From contig CAZBKM010000004.1 in assembly GCA_964492485.1 (NCBI GenBank), positions 82,664 through 146,663 of the forward strand: a stretch of DNA of 64,000 bases. The letters run 5' to 3'. The position numbers were made by a program, and so were the translations under genes. Positions 27,644 through 36,573 of the stretch are shown here, piece after piece. The notes below the pieces were generated by a model. That model saw only the letters and a program-made list of their open reading frames with translations, searched no databases and was not told the DNA's origin. This DNA comes from UBA5336 sp964492485. Its GTDB lineage: Bacteria > Pseudomonadota > Alphaproteobacteria > Caulobacterales > Hyphomonadaceae. The number at the start of each line of letters is the position of its first letter. Position 1 is the stretch's first letter.

Positions 27644-28273
27644 ATGGCGAAGGTGAAGATCTGCGGGCTGACCGACCCGGATATGGTGCGTCGCACCGCT
27701 GCCCTCGGCGCAGACTGGATCGGGCTGGTTTTCCACCCGACCAGCCCGCGCGCCGTGACGGTGGAGGCGGCAGAGACGCTGCTGCTCGGCATGGGCCGGG
27801 CCATTCCGGTGGGCCTGTTGGTGGATCCCGACGACGCCCTGGTGTCGCGTATGGCGGCGCTGGGCATGCCGGTCCTCCAGCTCCACGGTCGGGAGACGCC
27901 TGCCCGCGTGGCGGAGATCAAGGCGCGCACCGGTGCGGAGGTCTGGAAGGCCGTGGGCATTGCCGCGCCGGGAGACCTGGAAGCTCTGGCAGCCTATGAG
28001 GCCGCCGATCGGTTCCTGCTCGATGCCCGCCCGCCCTCCGGCGCCGACCGGCCCGGCGGTCATGGCATCCGTTTCGATGCCGCCCTGCTCTCTGGCTGGA
28101 AGGCCGACCGGCCATGGCTCCTGGCGGGGGGACTGACACCTGAGACCGTGAGCGAGGCCATCGCTGCGACCGGAGCGCCCGCCGTGGATGTCTCCTCTGG
28201 CGTCGAAAGGCGGCCCGGGCTAAAGGATGCGACCCGCATTGCGGCGTTCCTGAACGCCGCTCGCGCCGCGTGA
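27644..28273 (+). CDS. trpF: Phosphoribosylanthranilate isomerase
   Basis: 209-aa TIM barrel catalysing the Amadori rearrangement in tryptophan synthesis. It shows the N-terminal catalytic Cys in KICGLT, GADWIGLVFHPTSPRAV, LQLHGRETP and the C-terminal DVSSGVERRPGLKD motif. The ATG at 27644 is chosen over an in-frame TTG nine bases upstream because it puts the KVKICG strand at the usual position. First gene of trpF-trpB-cutA-trpA-accD-folC. Confidence 0.95.
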   Translation: MAKVKICGLTDPDMVRRTAALGADWIGLVFHPTSPRAVTVEAAETLLLGMGRAIPVGLLVDPDDALVSRMAALGMPVLQLHGRETPARVAEIKARTGAEVWKAVGIAAPGDLEALAAYEAADRFLLDARPPSGADRPGGHGIRFDAALLSGWKADRPWLLAGGLTPETVSEAIAATGAPAVDVSSGVERRPGLKDATRIAAFLNAARAA

Positions 28274-28281
28274 GGACGGAC

Positions 28282-29493
28282 ATGGACAAGCGCAATACCT
28301 GGGACAACTGGCCCGACGCCCAAGGCCGATACGGCGAGTTCGGCGGTCGCTATGTCGCCGAAACGCTCATGCCGTTGATCCTGGACCTCGAGGCGGAATA
28401 TCGGCAAGCCAAGACCGATCCGGCATTCGTGGCGGAGATGGATGAGCTGTGGCGCACCTATGTGGGCCGTCCCTCCCCGCTTTACCTGGCCGAACGGATG
28501 ACGGAGCATTTCGGCGGCGCCAGGATTTATCTGAAGCGTGACGAGCTCAATCACACGGGCGCGCACAAGATCAACAACTGCCTGGGCCAGGTGCTTCTGG
28601 CTCGACGCATGGGCAAGACCCGGATCATTGCCGAGACCGGGGCCGGACAGCACGGGGTGGCCACGGCAACGGTCTGTGCCCGTTTCGGTCTGCCCTGTAT
28701 CGTGTTCATGGGCGAGACCGACGTCGAGCGTCAGCGCCCGAACGTGTTCCGGATGCGCCTTCTGGGCGCCGAGATCGTTCCGGTCTCCTCGGGCACCGGA
28801 ACGCTCAAGGACGCGATGAACGAGGCGTTGCGGGATTGGGTGACGCATGTGGACGACACGTTCTACGTCATCGGCACCGCCGCCGGCCCCCATCCGTACC
28901 CTGAGCTCGTTCGCGACTTCCAGAGTGTCATCGGACAGGAAGCGCGCCGGCAGTTCCTTGAGGCGGAAGACCGGCTGCCGGATGCCGTCATGGCCTGTAT
29001 CGGCGGGGGATCCAATGCGATCGGCCTGTTCCATCCCTTCATCGAGGATGAGGGCGTGCGGTTGATCGGTGTAGAGGCCGCCGGTCACGGCATCGAGACT
29101 GGCGAACATGCGGCAGCCCTGAACGGCGGGGCACCCGGCATCCTGCACGGGAATCGGACCTATCTGCTTCAGGATCCGAACGGTCAGATCCTGGATGCCC
29201 ATTCGATCTCGGCTGGCCTCGACTATCCGGGTATTGGACCGGAACACGCCTGGCTGCGCGATACGGGGCGTGCGGAGTATCTGAGCTGCACCGACAAGGA
29301 AGCGCTCGAAGCGTTCCAGCTCTGCACCCGCCTCGAGGGCATTATCCCGGCGCTGGAACCTGCCCATGCCATCGCCCGGGTGGGCGAGGTGGCCAGAGAG
29401 ATCGGCCCCGACGGTGCCCTGATCCTGAACATGTGCGGGCGGGGAGACAAGGACATCTTCTCGGTGGCGGGCCACCTGGGCATGGATATCTGA
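28282..29493 (+). CDS. trpB: Tryptophan synthase beta chain
   Basis: 403-aa PLP enzyme joining indole and serine. It has the N-terminal DAQGRYGEFGGRYVAETLMP, the PLP-binding Lys in NHTGAHKINNCLGQ, the GAGQHGVATATVCA loop and CIGGGSNAIG phosphate-binding glycines. Full length. It follows trpF by 8 bases, with GAGGA before the ATG at 28282. Confidence 0.97.
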   Translation: MDKRNTWDNWPDAQGRYGEFGGRYVAETLMPLILDLEAEYRQAKTDPAFVAEMDELWRTYVGRPSPLYLAERMTEHFGGARIYLKRDELNHTGAHKINNCLGQVLLARRMGKTRIIAETGAGQHGVATATVCARFGLPCIVFMGETDVERQRPNVFRMRLLGAEIVPVSSGTGTLKDAMNEALRDWVTHVDDTFYVIGTAAGPHPYPELVRDFQSVIGQEARRQFLEAEDRLPDAVMACIGGGSNAIGLFHPFIEDEGVRLIGVEAAGHGIETGEHAAALNGGAPGILHGNRTYLLQDPNGQILDAHSISAGLDYPGIGPEHAWLRDTGRAEYLSCTDKEALEAFQLCTRLEGIIPALEPAHAIARVGEVAREIGPDGALILNMCGRGDKDIFSVAGHLGMDI

Positions 29494-29513
29494 AAGCCGA
29501 ACGGGAGGTCCCG

Positions 29514-29834
29514 ATGACCGACCTGATCCTCGTGCGCGTGAACTGTCCCGACGCGGCCACGGCCCAGACCGTCGCCAAGGCGGCGATCGAGGCCCGCCTG
29601 GCCGCCTGCACCAACCTGTCCGGGCCGGTGACCGCAAACTATATCTGGCAGGGCCATGTGGAGCAGGAAGCGGAGTATGTCCTTGTGCTGAAGGCCCGCG
29701 CCAGCGCCTGGAGCGCCCTGCGTGACCTTGTGAAACGGCATCACCCCTTCGACACGCCGGCGATCCTGGCGATTCCGGTCATCGAGGCCGAACCCGACTA
29801 CGCCCGCTGGCTGGTGGACAACACGGACGCCTAG
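29514..29834 (+). CDS. cutA: CutA1 divalent-cation tolerance family protein
   Basis: 106-aa trimeric ferredoxin-fold protein of the CutA1 family, named for a copper-tolerance phenotype in E. coli, with an unclear biochemical role. It shows the EARLAACTNL strand, NYIWQGHVEQEAEYVLVLKAR, and the C-terminal IPVIEAEPDYARWL. Start at 29514 after GGGAGG. It sits inside the trp cluster between trpB and trpA, which likely means only co-transcription. Confidence 0.93.
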   Translation: MTDLILVRVNCPDAATAQTVAKAAIEARLAACTNLSGPVTANYIWQGHVEQEAEYVLVLKARASAWSALRDLVKRHHPFDTPAILAIPVIEAEPDYARWLVDNTDA

Positions 29835-29907
29835 GCGCTAGAGCGATGCGTCCGCCAGCCGCCGGGGCCCAGGCCCCGCAGCAGCCTGCAAGGAGTAAAG
29901 GCGCCTC

Positions 29908-30744
29908 ATGCCCACCGCCCGAATCGATGCCCGTTTCGCGGCCGCCAAGGCCGAGGGCCGCGCCGTGCTCGTCACCTATCTGATGGGCGGCGATCCCGAT
30001 CTGGAGACAAGTTTCGCGGCGATGCAGGCGCTTCGTGACAATGGCGCGGACATCATCGAGCTGGGTGCGCCCTTCACGGACCCGATGGCCGATGGCCCGT
30101 CGATCCAGCGCGCGGGCCAGCGCAGCCTCAAGGCCGGCACGCGGCTGGTCGACCTGCTCGCGCTTGCGGGCCGCTTCCGGGAAACCGACACCGAAACGCC
30201 GCTTATCCTCATGGGCTATGCAAATCCTATCCATCACATGGGCTATGACGCCTTCGCCGAAGCTGCATCCGCTGCCGGGATCGATGGGGTGATTACCGTC
30301 GACCTGCCACCCGAGGAGGACGGCCCGCTCCGCGACGCCCTGAACGTCCGTCAGGTGTCCGTCATTCGCCTGGCGACGCCCACCACCGACGAGGCCCGGA
30401 TGGCCCGGGTTGCCGAAGGGGCCTCCGGCTTTCTCTATTTCGTCTCGGTCACGGGTGTCACCGGCGCCCGCTCCGCCGACCCTGCCGCGATCCGTCCGCG
30501 CATCGACCTTGCCCGGCGGGTCTCGGGATTGCCGGTCTGCGTCGGCTTTGGCGTGCGTACGGGCGAGCAGGCAGCCGCCATGGCCGCGATCGCCGACGGG
30601 GTTGTTGTCGGCTCCGCTTTCGTGGACCATGCACAATACGCATACGAATCGGGCGACCATGCCGCTGCGCCCAGGGCGATGGGAGACCTGGCGCGGACAC
30701 TGTCCCAGGCGATGGCGGGTCGCGCCGCAACCGAAGACATTTAG
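29908..30744 (+). CDS. trpA: Tryptophan synthase alpha chain
   Basis: 278-aa TIM barrel that cleaves indole-3-glycerol phosphate and channels indole to TrpB. It has YLMGGDPDLETS, the catalytic Glu in IIELGAPFTDPMADGPSIQ, the DLPPEE Asp, and the C-terminal GFGVRTGEQAAAM phosphate loop. AAGGAG precedes the ATG. A small G+C-rich hairpin (CGGGGCC/GCCCCG near 29869-29880) lies in the short gap after cutA. Confidence 0.96.
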   Translation: MPTARIDARFAAAKAEGRAVLVTYLMGGDPDLETSFAAMQALRDNGADIIELGAPFTDPMADGPSIQRAGQRSLKAGTRLVDLLALAGRFRETDTETPLILMGYANPIHHMGYDAFAEAASAAGIDGVITVDLPPEEDGPLRDALNVRQVSVIRLATPTTDEARMARVAEGASGFLYFVSVTGVTGARSADPAAIRPRIDLARRVSGLPVCVGFGVRTGEQAAAMAAIADGVVVGSAFVDHAQYAYESGDHAAAPRAMGDLARTLSQAMAGRAATEDI

Positions 30745-30758
30745 GACGGCAGGCCCCG

Positions 30759-31736
30759 ATGAACTGGCTCACCAATTTCCGCCCCCCCGGCCTCAAATCC
30801 TGGCTGAACAAGAAGGACACGCCCGACAATCTCTGGGTAAAATGCCCGACGTCGGGCGAACTCGTCTATCGCAGCGACCTTGAGGAAAACTGGCACGTCA
30901 CGCCGGCAGGCGCGCACCTGCGCATCTCGCCGCGCACCCGGTTCCGCCTGCTCTTCGACGAGGAACAGTGGGAACCGATCCTGCTTCCGGACGTGCCGAG
31001 CGATCCGCTGAAGTTCCGCGATGACAAGCCCTACCCGGCCCGACTCAAAGCCGCGCGCGCCAAGATCGCCCAGCGCGACAAGGCCGAATCCGCCAGCGGC
31101 GGAGCACCCGTCCACCAGGATGACTGCATGGCGGCCGCCTTCGGCAAGGTCGGGGGTCTGCCGACCGTCGTGCTGGTACAGGATTTCGCCTTCATGGGTG
31201 GCTCGCTCGGCATGGCTGCGGGCGAGGCCTTCATCACGGCGGCGCAGATGGCCGTCGCGCGGAAGGCGGCATTCGTGGTCTGCACCGCCTCCGGCGGCGC
31301 CCGGATGCAGGAAGGGACCCTGTCGCTGATGCAGATGCCGCGAACCACGCTGGCCATCACCGAGGTGCGCGAGGCGAGGCTGCCCTACATTGTGGTGCTG
31401 ACCGACCCAACCTCAGGCGGGGTGTCAGCATCCTACGCCATGCTGGGTGACCTGCACATCGCCGAACCGGGCGCGATGATCGCGTTTTCCGGACCGCGGG
31501 TGATCGAGCAGACCATCCGCGAGAAGCTGCCGGAAGGCTTTCAGCGCTCGGAATTCCTTCGGGAGAAGGGCCAGGTGGACGTGGTCTGCGACCGGCGGGA
31601 GCTCAAGGCCACGCTGTCCAGGCTGATCGGCCATCTGATGCCGAAAGTCGCCCGGTCCGGCACGCGCGAGACTCAACGTGTGACGCCGCCAGCCCCCGAT
31701 GGTGACGCCACGCCGAGCAGGGACGACGCGGATTGA
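30759..31736 (+). CDS. accD: Acetyl-CoA carboxylase carboxyltransferase subunit beta
   Basis: 325-aa carboxyltransferase beta subunit, for the first committed step of fatty-acid synthesis. The crotonase-like core is intact (QDFAFMGGSLGMAAGEAF, TASGGARMQEG, DPTSGGVSASYAMLGD, PRVIEQTIREKLPEGFQ). The N-terminal zinc ribbon is degenerate. It keeps one Cys in VKCPTSGE, and the other three ligand positions are Ser, Thr and Ala (HVTPAG). A similar loss is common in Alphaproteobacteria. The stop overlaps the folC TTG start. Confidence 0.94.
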   Translation: MNWLTNFRPPGLKSWLNKKDTPDNLWVKCPTSGELVYRSDLEENWHVTPAGAHLRISPRTRFRLLFDEEQWEPILLPDVPSDPLKFRDDKPYPARLKAARAKIAQRDKAESASGGAPVHQDDCMAAAFGKVGGLPTVVLVQDFAFMGGSLGMAAGEAFITAAQMAVARKAAFVVCTASGGARMQEGTLSLMQMPRTTLAITEVREARLPYIVVLTDPTSGGVSASYAMLGDLHIAEPGAMIAFSGPRVIEQTIREKLPEGFQRSEFLREKGQVDVVCDRRELKATLSRLIGHLMPKVARSGTRETQRVTPPAPDGDATPSRDDAD

Positions 31737-32983
31737 CCACGCCTTCGCCTGAGGTCGCAGCCGCTCTGGCGGCCTTCGAGCACCGCTACCCCCGAACCAT
31801 CGAATTGTCGCTGGGCAGGATTCTGTCCCTTCTCGACCGGATGGGACGCCCGCAGGATCGGCTGCCCCCGACCATTCATGTGGCCGGGACCAATGGGAAG
31901 GGCTCCACCTGCGCCTTCATCCGGGCCATGGCGGAAGCGGCCGGCCAGCGCGTACACGTGTTTTCCTCGCCGCACCTCGTGCGCTTCAACGAACGGATCC
32001 GCCTGGCCGGCCGTCTGATTTCGGACGCCGACCTCGTGGATGTGCTGACGCGCACCCGAGAGGCACTGGGCGAGGGCGAGATCACCCATTTCGAGGCGAC
32101 GACAGCGGCGGCCCTGCTGGCGTTCAGCGAACGACCGGCCGACCTGCTCGTCCTCGAAGTAGGGCTGGGCGGACGATATGACGCGACCAATGTGATCGAG
32201 GCGCCCGACATCGCCGTCATTACCCCGGTCGATTACGATCACAAGCAGTTCCTCGGCGACGACCTGGCCGGGATCGCGGGCGAAAAGGCCGGGATCATCA
32301 AGGCCGGTCGGCCCGTCGTCTCGGCGGTTCAGGCACCCGTCGTTGCGGAGGCCATTGCGGCGCAGGCCGCCGCGCTGGACGCGCCGTTGCGTGTGCTGTC
32401 CGCCGCCGACAGGGCGATGATCGATCCGCCATTGGCGCTGAAGGGCGCTCACCAGCTCGCCAATGCCGCCCTTGCCGCACTGGCGCTCCGGGTCCGCAGC
32501 GGCAACACCTTCCCGCTGGAAGCCATTCAGGTCGGCGTGCGCACGGCAAGCTGGCCCGCACGGATGCAAAAGCTGGCCCGCGGACCGCTGACCGAACGCG
32601 CAGGCGAGACCGACGTTTGGTTGGATGGCGGACACAATCCGCACGCCGCGCGGGCCGTTGCGGCACTCCTGGAGGACATGCCAGGCCGGGTCGCACTGGT
32701 CTGCGCCATGATGGCGAGCAAGGATGCCCGCGGCTTCCTGGCCGCCTTCTCACGCCTGGGGCCGCGCGTCTTCTGCGCGCCGAACGCCGAGGGGCATGAG
32801 GGCGCGCCGCCCGTCAGGCTGGCTGAGGACGCCCGCGCGGTCGGCCTGGAGGCCGAGGCCCATGACAGTTTCGAGGCCGCTTTCGACGCGGCGGTTGCGA
32901 GCCAGCCGGACCAGATCCTGATCTGTGGGTCCCTCTATCTGGCCGGCGACGTTCTGGCGCTGAACGGTGAAGCGCCAGCTTGA
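31733..32983 (+). CDS. folC: Folylpolyglutamate / dihydrofolate synthase
   Basis: 416-aa Mur-ligase-family enzyme that adds glutamate to folates. It shows LSLGRILSLLDRMGRPQ, the P-loop VAGTNGKGSTCAF, the EVGLGGRYDATNV metal and substrate region, and DYDHKQFLG. The C-terminal DGGHNPHAARA is also present. Translation is taken from the TTG that overlaps the accD stop (TTGA), a frequent alphaproteobacterial accD-folC coupling. Confidence 0.95.
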   Translation: MTTPSPEVAAALAAFEHRYPRTIELSLGRILSLLDRMGRPQDRLPPTIHVAGTNGKGSTCAFIRAMAEAAGQRVHVFSSPHLVRFNERIRLAGRLISDADLVDVLTRTREALGEGEITHFEATTAAALLAFSERPADLLVLEVGLGGRYDATNVIEAPDIAVITPVDYDHKQFLGDDLAGIAGEKAGIIKAGRPVVSAVQAPVVAEAIAAQAAALDAPLRVLSAADRAMIDPPLALKGAHQLANAALAALALRVRSGNTFPLEAIQVGVRTASWPARMQKLARGPLTERAGETDVWLDGGHNPHAARAVAALLEDMPGRVALVCAMMASKDARGFLAAFSRLGPRVFCAPNAEGHEGAPPVRLAEDARAVGLEAEAHDSFEAAFDAAVASQPDQILICGSLYLAGDVLALNGEAPA

Positions 32984-33052
32984 TGCGGGGATCGGGCCGC
33001 ATCCGCAAGAAGCGGGTCGCGCTCGCATCCGGCCGCTGACAGACTGCCCGAC

Positions 33053-33955
33053 ATGACCCGGACCACTGCCCTCCCCGCGCCCCTGGATGACCGCGCCGCC
33101 GCCTACGCCCGCATGGCCAGGGCTCTGGCGTATCTTGGTGACACCTGGCAGGCGAGGCCCGATCTGGCCACCTGCGCCCGCGCGATGGGCCTGTCTCCCT
33201 ATCATTTCCAGCGCGAGTTCAGCCGCTGGGCCGGACTGAGCCCGCGGCAGTACCAGGGTGCCTTGGCGCATGGTCTGGCCGGAGAGGCATTGCGCGATGG
33301 GGCGAATGTCCTGGAAGCTGCCGACATGGCCGGCCTCACCGGCGGAGCCCGGTTGCACGACCTGTTCATCGCCCATGAGGCCCTCACCCCTGGCGAAGCG
33401 GCCCGGGGCGGGCAAGGCGCGACGCTGCGCCTGGGCCGGGCGCCCACACCCTTCGGTCTGGGCGCCTGGCTTCTCTCGGACCGGGGGCTCGTGGCACTGG
33501 GGTTCATAGACCCTCAAGCGGGCCGGTGCGGGGAGGCCACGGCGTTCGAGGACCTGACCCGCCGTTACCCTGGCGCCCGGATCCTGCGCGACGATGGCGC
33601 CGCCGAGCGGCTCGCCCGTCAGGTGTTCGAGGAGGGTGAGCCGCTCCCGGTCGCACTGTACGGGACCCCCTTCCGTCGACAGATCTGGCGGGCACTCCTG
33701 TCCATTCCCCCTGGCGAGACGGCAAGCTATGGCGAGGTGGCGGCCCGCGCGGGCCACCCGCGCGCGGCGCGTGCAGCAGGCGCGGCAATAGGCGCAAATC
33801 CGCTGAGCTGGTTCATTCCCTGTCACAGGGCCTTGGCCGCGGATGGCCGGCTGCATAATTACCATTGGGGTGTGGACCGGAAACGCGCGATGCTGGCTTA
33901 CGAAGCGATCCATACCGCCAGGCCCGAGCCAACCGCCCGGGAAGGGAGCCCATGA
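33053..33955 (+). CDS. AraC/O6-methylguanine-DNA methyltransferase fusion (Ada-like, short form)
   Basis: 300-aa protein with an AraC-type helix-turn-helix (about 15-110: MGLSPYHFQREFSRWAGLSPRQYQ) fused to an alkylguanine-DNA alkyltransferase domain (about 125-290). The acceptor Cys is C257 in WFIPCHRAL, and the GETASYGEVAARAGHPRAARAAGAAIGANP helix-turn-helix is intact. The N-terminal phosphotriester-repair Cys domain of full-length Ada is absent, so methylphosphotriester sensing is not expected. The last codons overlap the next gene (ATGA), which suggests translational coupling. Confidence 0.9.
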   Translation: MTRTTALPAPLDDRAAAYARMARALAYLGDTWQARPDLATCARAMGLSPYHFQREFSRWAGLSPRQYQGALAHGLAGEALRDGANVLEAADMAGLTGGARLHDLFIAHEALTPGEAARGGQGATLRLGRAPTPFGLGAWLLSDRGLVALGFIDPQAGRCGEATAFEDLTRRYPGARILRDDGAAERLARQVFEEGEPLPVALYGTPFRRQIWRALLSIPPGETASYGEVAARAGHPRAARAAGAAIGANPLSWFIPCHRALAADGRLHNYHWGVDRKRAMLAYEAIHTARPEPTAREGSP

Positions 33956-34440
33956 ACCAGGACGTCCTGATCCAGCCCACCACCATCCTGACCGTTCTGG
34001 GCGTGGCATTCGGTCTGTGGGCCGGCGTGATCGCCTACCGCGTCTACCAGGCGCGGCGGCAGGTCGGTCCCGTCTACACGGCCTTGCGCGAACGCGGCGA
34101 GTTGGCCGGACATGTGGGCGAGCCGGCGTTTCGCCGCGCCTATCTCGCCGCCGAAGGTCCGCGCGGCGGCATTTACACGCTGGTCTGTGCCCTTCTGTGT
34201 ACGGTGGCCATACCGCCGATGATGGCGGTGTTTTCCCAGGTTTGGCATGAGATCTGGCTGATGACCGGCCGGTTCCAGCCTGCGGCACGCGGCACGCTCG
34301 TCTACACGTTTTCCCTTTTCCTGATGTCCATGGGGATCATGATCACCGTGCTGTGGGTCGGGCTGCGGCGGTACTACATGCGTCGCCCGAAGGATCTGCG
34401 ACGCGCGGTCAGGGATCTGAACGAAGGACTTGAACCATGA
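33952..34440 (+). CDS. Hypothetical inner-membrane protein
   Basis: 162-aa protein of unrecognised family with three hydrophobic segments (about 10-30, 63-86 and 106-130) separated by charged stretches. The loop after the first helix is basic (YRVYQARRQVG) and the C terminus is basic (RRYYMRRPKDLRRA). It overlaps the upstream Ada-like gene and the downstream glyoxalase gene by four bases each, so the three should be made together. The context suggests a role linked to alkylation or electrophile stress, but nothing in the protein itself shows a function. Confidence 0.75.
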   Translation: MNQDVLIQPTTILTVLGVAFGLWAGVIAYRVYQARRQVGPVYTALRERGELAGHVGEPAFRRAYLAAEGPRGGIYTLVCALLCTVAIPPMMAVFSQVWHEIWLMTGRFQPAARGTLVYTFSLFLMSMGIMITVLWVGLRRYYMRRPKDLRRAVRDLNEGLEP

Positions 34441-34907
34441 CGATCGAATATCTCCACACGATGGTGCGGGTCAGCGACATCGAAGAGTCGCTGCGTTTCT
34501 ACCGCGATGGCCTTGGCCTGAAGGAAGTCCGCCGGGTCGACAATGAACAGGGCCGGTTCACACTGGTCTTCCTGACATCGCCGGCCGATGCGGAGCGTGC
34601 CAATGTGGACGGGTCGGAGAGGCCGCTCCCTCCTGGCCTGCCCATGATCGAGTTGACCTACAACTGGGATCCCGAACCCTATGACGGCGGCCGCAATTTT
34701 GGCCACCTCGCCTACCGGGTGAGCGATATCTACGCCGCAGTCGAGCACCTGGCCGACATGGGCGTGACCATCAACCGGCCGCCGCGCGATGGGCGGATGG
34801 CTTTCGTTCGCTCTCCCGACGGGATTTCGATCGAACTCCTGCAGGCCGGCGATCCGCTGCCTCCGAAGGAGCCCTGGGCGAGTGCCGAGAACATCGGGAC
34901 CTGGTAG
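34437..34907 (+). CDS. gloA: Lactoylglutathione lyase (glyoxalase I)
   Basis: 156-aa metal-dependent glyoxalase I that converts the methylglyoxal-glutathione hemithioacetal to lactoylglutathione. Metal ligands are visible as His in YLHTMVRV, Glu in MIELTYNW, His in FGHLAYRV and Glu in ISIELLQAG. LRFYRDGLGLKEVRR is the family N-terminal helix. The protein is complete. It is coupled by ATGA overlap to the membrane-protein gene upstream. Confidence 0.94.
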   Translation: MTIEYLHTMVRVSDIEESLRFYRDGLGLKEVRRVDNEQGRFTLVFLTSPADAERANVDGSERPLPPGLPMIELTYNWDPEPYDGGRNFGHLAYRVSDIYAAVEHLADMGVTINRPPRDGRMAFVRSPDGISIELLQAGDPLPPKEPWASAENIGTW

Positions 34908-34925
34908 GCGCGGGCGCCTGCGCGG

Positions 34926-35669
34926 TCAGGACAGGCTGAGGCCACCATCCACCACCAGGGTCTGGCCGCAGACATAGGCCGCCAGCGGAGAGGCCAGGAA
35001 CAGCGCGGCGCCGGCCATGTCGTCGGGCGTGCCCATGCGTCCCTGGGGGATGGCGCGGAGCGACGCCTCCAGCCGTTTGGGGTTTTCCGTGGTCACCGCG
35101 GTCAGTTTCGTGGCCACCAGGCCAGGCGCGATGCCGTTCACACGAATACCCTCGCTGGCCCAGGCGGCACCGAGCGTCTTCACGAGGCCCACGGCGCCGT
35201 GCTTGGAAGCACTGTAGGCCGGATTGCCCACCGTTGCATTGAAGCCGGCCACGGAACTGATCACGATCATGGCACCGCCGGCCCTTGCCAGGGCCTCGTG
35301 AAAGGCCCGCGCGCAAGCCATGACGGAGTTCAGGTTCACGTCGATCACGCGGTCCCACCCCTCACGATCGAACTCGCCCCGCTTGTAGACGACCGTCCCC
35401 TGGCTGCACACCAGGACGTCGAGTGTTTCGAAAGGCGGGGTCCATGCGGCCACGGCGTCCATATCGGCCACATCCACCTGGCTATAGTGCAACCCGGTCA
35501 GATCGCTGCCGGCCTCGGCGCCATAGGCCGAAGCCGATGGGCGCGTGCCCCAGACATGTACCTCCGCCCCGCGCGCCCGGAACGCCTGGGCGATGCCCTT
35601 GCCGATGCCGGAGGACCCGCCCACGACGAGGACGGTCCGGCCAGTGAAGTCGAGCGGATCGCTGGACAT
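34926..35669 (-). CDS. Short-chain dehydrogenase/reductase (SDR), first of two
   Basis: 247-aa classical SDR oxidoreductase. It has the cofactor motif VVGGSSGIGKGIA, a Ser in ISSVAG, and the catalytic YSASK at about residue 155. The C terminus is VCGQTLVVDGGLSLS. Substrate and preferred cofactor are uncertain. The ATG at 35669 follows a GGGGGAG. Another ATG at 35696 would overlap the previous gene's stop. It lies 23 bases behind a second SDR on the same strand, so the two probably act in one pathway. Confidence 0.88.
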   Translation of the reverse strand: MSSDPLDFTGRTVLVVGGSSGIGKGIAQAFRARGAEVHVWGTRPSASAYGAEAGSDLTGLHYSQVDVADMDAVAAWTPPFETLDVLVCSQGTVVYKRGEFDREGWDRVIDVNLNSVMACARAFHEALARAGGAMIVISSVAGFNATVGNPAYSASKHGAVGLVKTLGAAWASEGIRVNGIAPGLVATKLTAVTTENPKRLEASLRAIPQGRMGTPDDMAGAALFLASPLAAYVCGQTLVVDGGLSLS

Positions 35670-35692
35670 GGACAGGTCTCCCCCGGTCATCG

Positions 35693-36478
35693 TCACGCGT
35701 TACGGATGGTCAGTCCGCCATCGACAGGTATGGCAACGCCGGTGAGGAAACTGGCGGCGGGAAGCACCACCGACAGGGTTATGTTTGCGACCTCTTCGGG
35801 AAGACCGTAACGGCGCAGTGCCGTGCGACGGCGGCCATAGACCTCCTTGTGCTCCTCGGGGATCGCCGCGGTAATCCCGGTATGGATCGGTCCGGGACAG
35901 ATGCAGTTGACCGTGATGCCCTCCTTGCCAAGGTCGACGGCCAGAGCCCGGGTAAGGCCGATGACGCCGTGCTTGGCGGCAACATAGGGCGAGTTGCGGC
36001 CGGTGGCGCCCAGCCCTTCGGTGGACGCGACGTTGACGATACGCGCGGCGTCGCTCTGGCGCAGATGCGGCAGGGCCGCGCGGATCAGGCGCTGATGGCT
36101 TGTCAGCATCACCTCCAGGCTCCGCGCCCAGCTCACCTCGTAGGAATCCTCCTGGTCGATCTCGGCCGGAAGGGCGAAACCGGCATTGTTGACCACGATG
36201 TCGAGCCGTCCGAAGGCCGCTGCCGCCTCGGCCACCACGGTGCGGATCCGGTCGGCATCCGATACGTCCAATGCCCAGGCTCGCGCGGTTCGGTAGCCGG
36301 CGGCCTCGATCTCGGCCACCACGGCGTCGCAGGCCCCCTGATCCAGGTCCGTGACCGCCACATGCGCCCCCTCGCGGGCGAAGAGATGCGCGGTCGCCCG
36401 GCCCATCCCGCTGGCGGCCCCCGTCACGATGGCCGCGCGCCCCGCGATCGAGCGGTCAAGTTCCCGATAGGCGTCCAT
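35693..36478 (-). CDS. Short-chain dehydrogenase/reductase (SDR), second of two
   Basis: 261-aa classical SDR. It has TGAASGMGRATA for cofactor binding, an Asp (VTDLDQ) after beta-2 that favours NAD, NNAGFALP, a Ser in NVASTEGLG, and a catalytic Tyr/Lys in SPYVAAKHG. The end is GVAIPVDGGLTIRNA. It is the first gene of a two-gene unit with the SDR downstream. The substrate is not inferable. Confidence 0.9.
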   Translation of the reverse strand: MDAYRELDRSIAGRAAIVTGAASGMGRATAHLFAREGAHVAVTDLDQGACDAVVAEIEAAGYRTARAWALDVSDADRIRTVVAEAAAAFGRLDIVVNNAGFALPAEIDQEDSYEVSWARSLEVMLTSHQRLIRAALPHLRQSDAARIVNVASTEGLGATGRNSPYVAAKHGVIGLTRALAVDLGKEGITVNCICPGPIHTGITAAIPEEHKEVYGRRRTALRRYGLPEEVANITLSVVLPAASFLTGVAIPVDGGLTIRNA

Positions 36479-36573
36479 GCCCCGTCTCCTCCCTATCGTA
36501 CTTTTTTACAGGTTAGGACTGTCCAGGCCGAAAGGGAAAGGGCTCGCGTTGCGTCAGCTCCGGTTGGTGCCAC

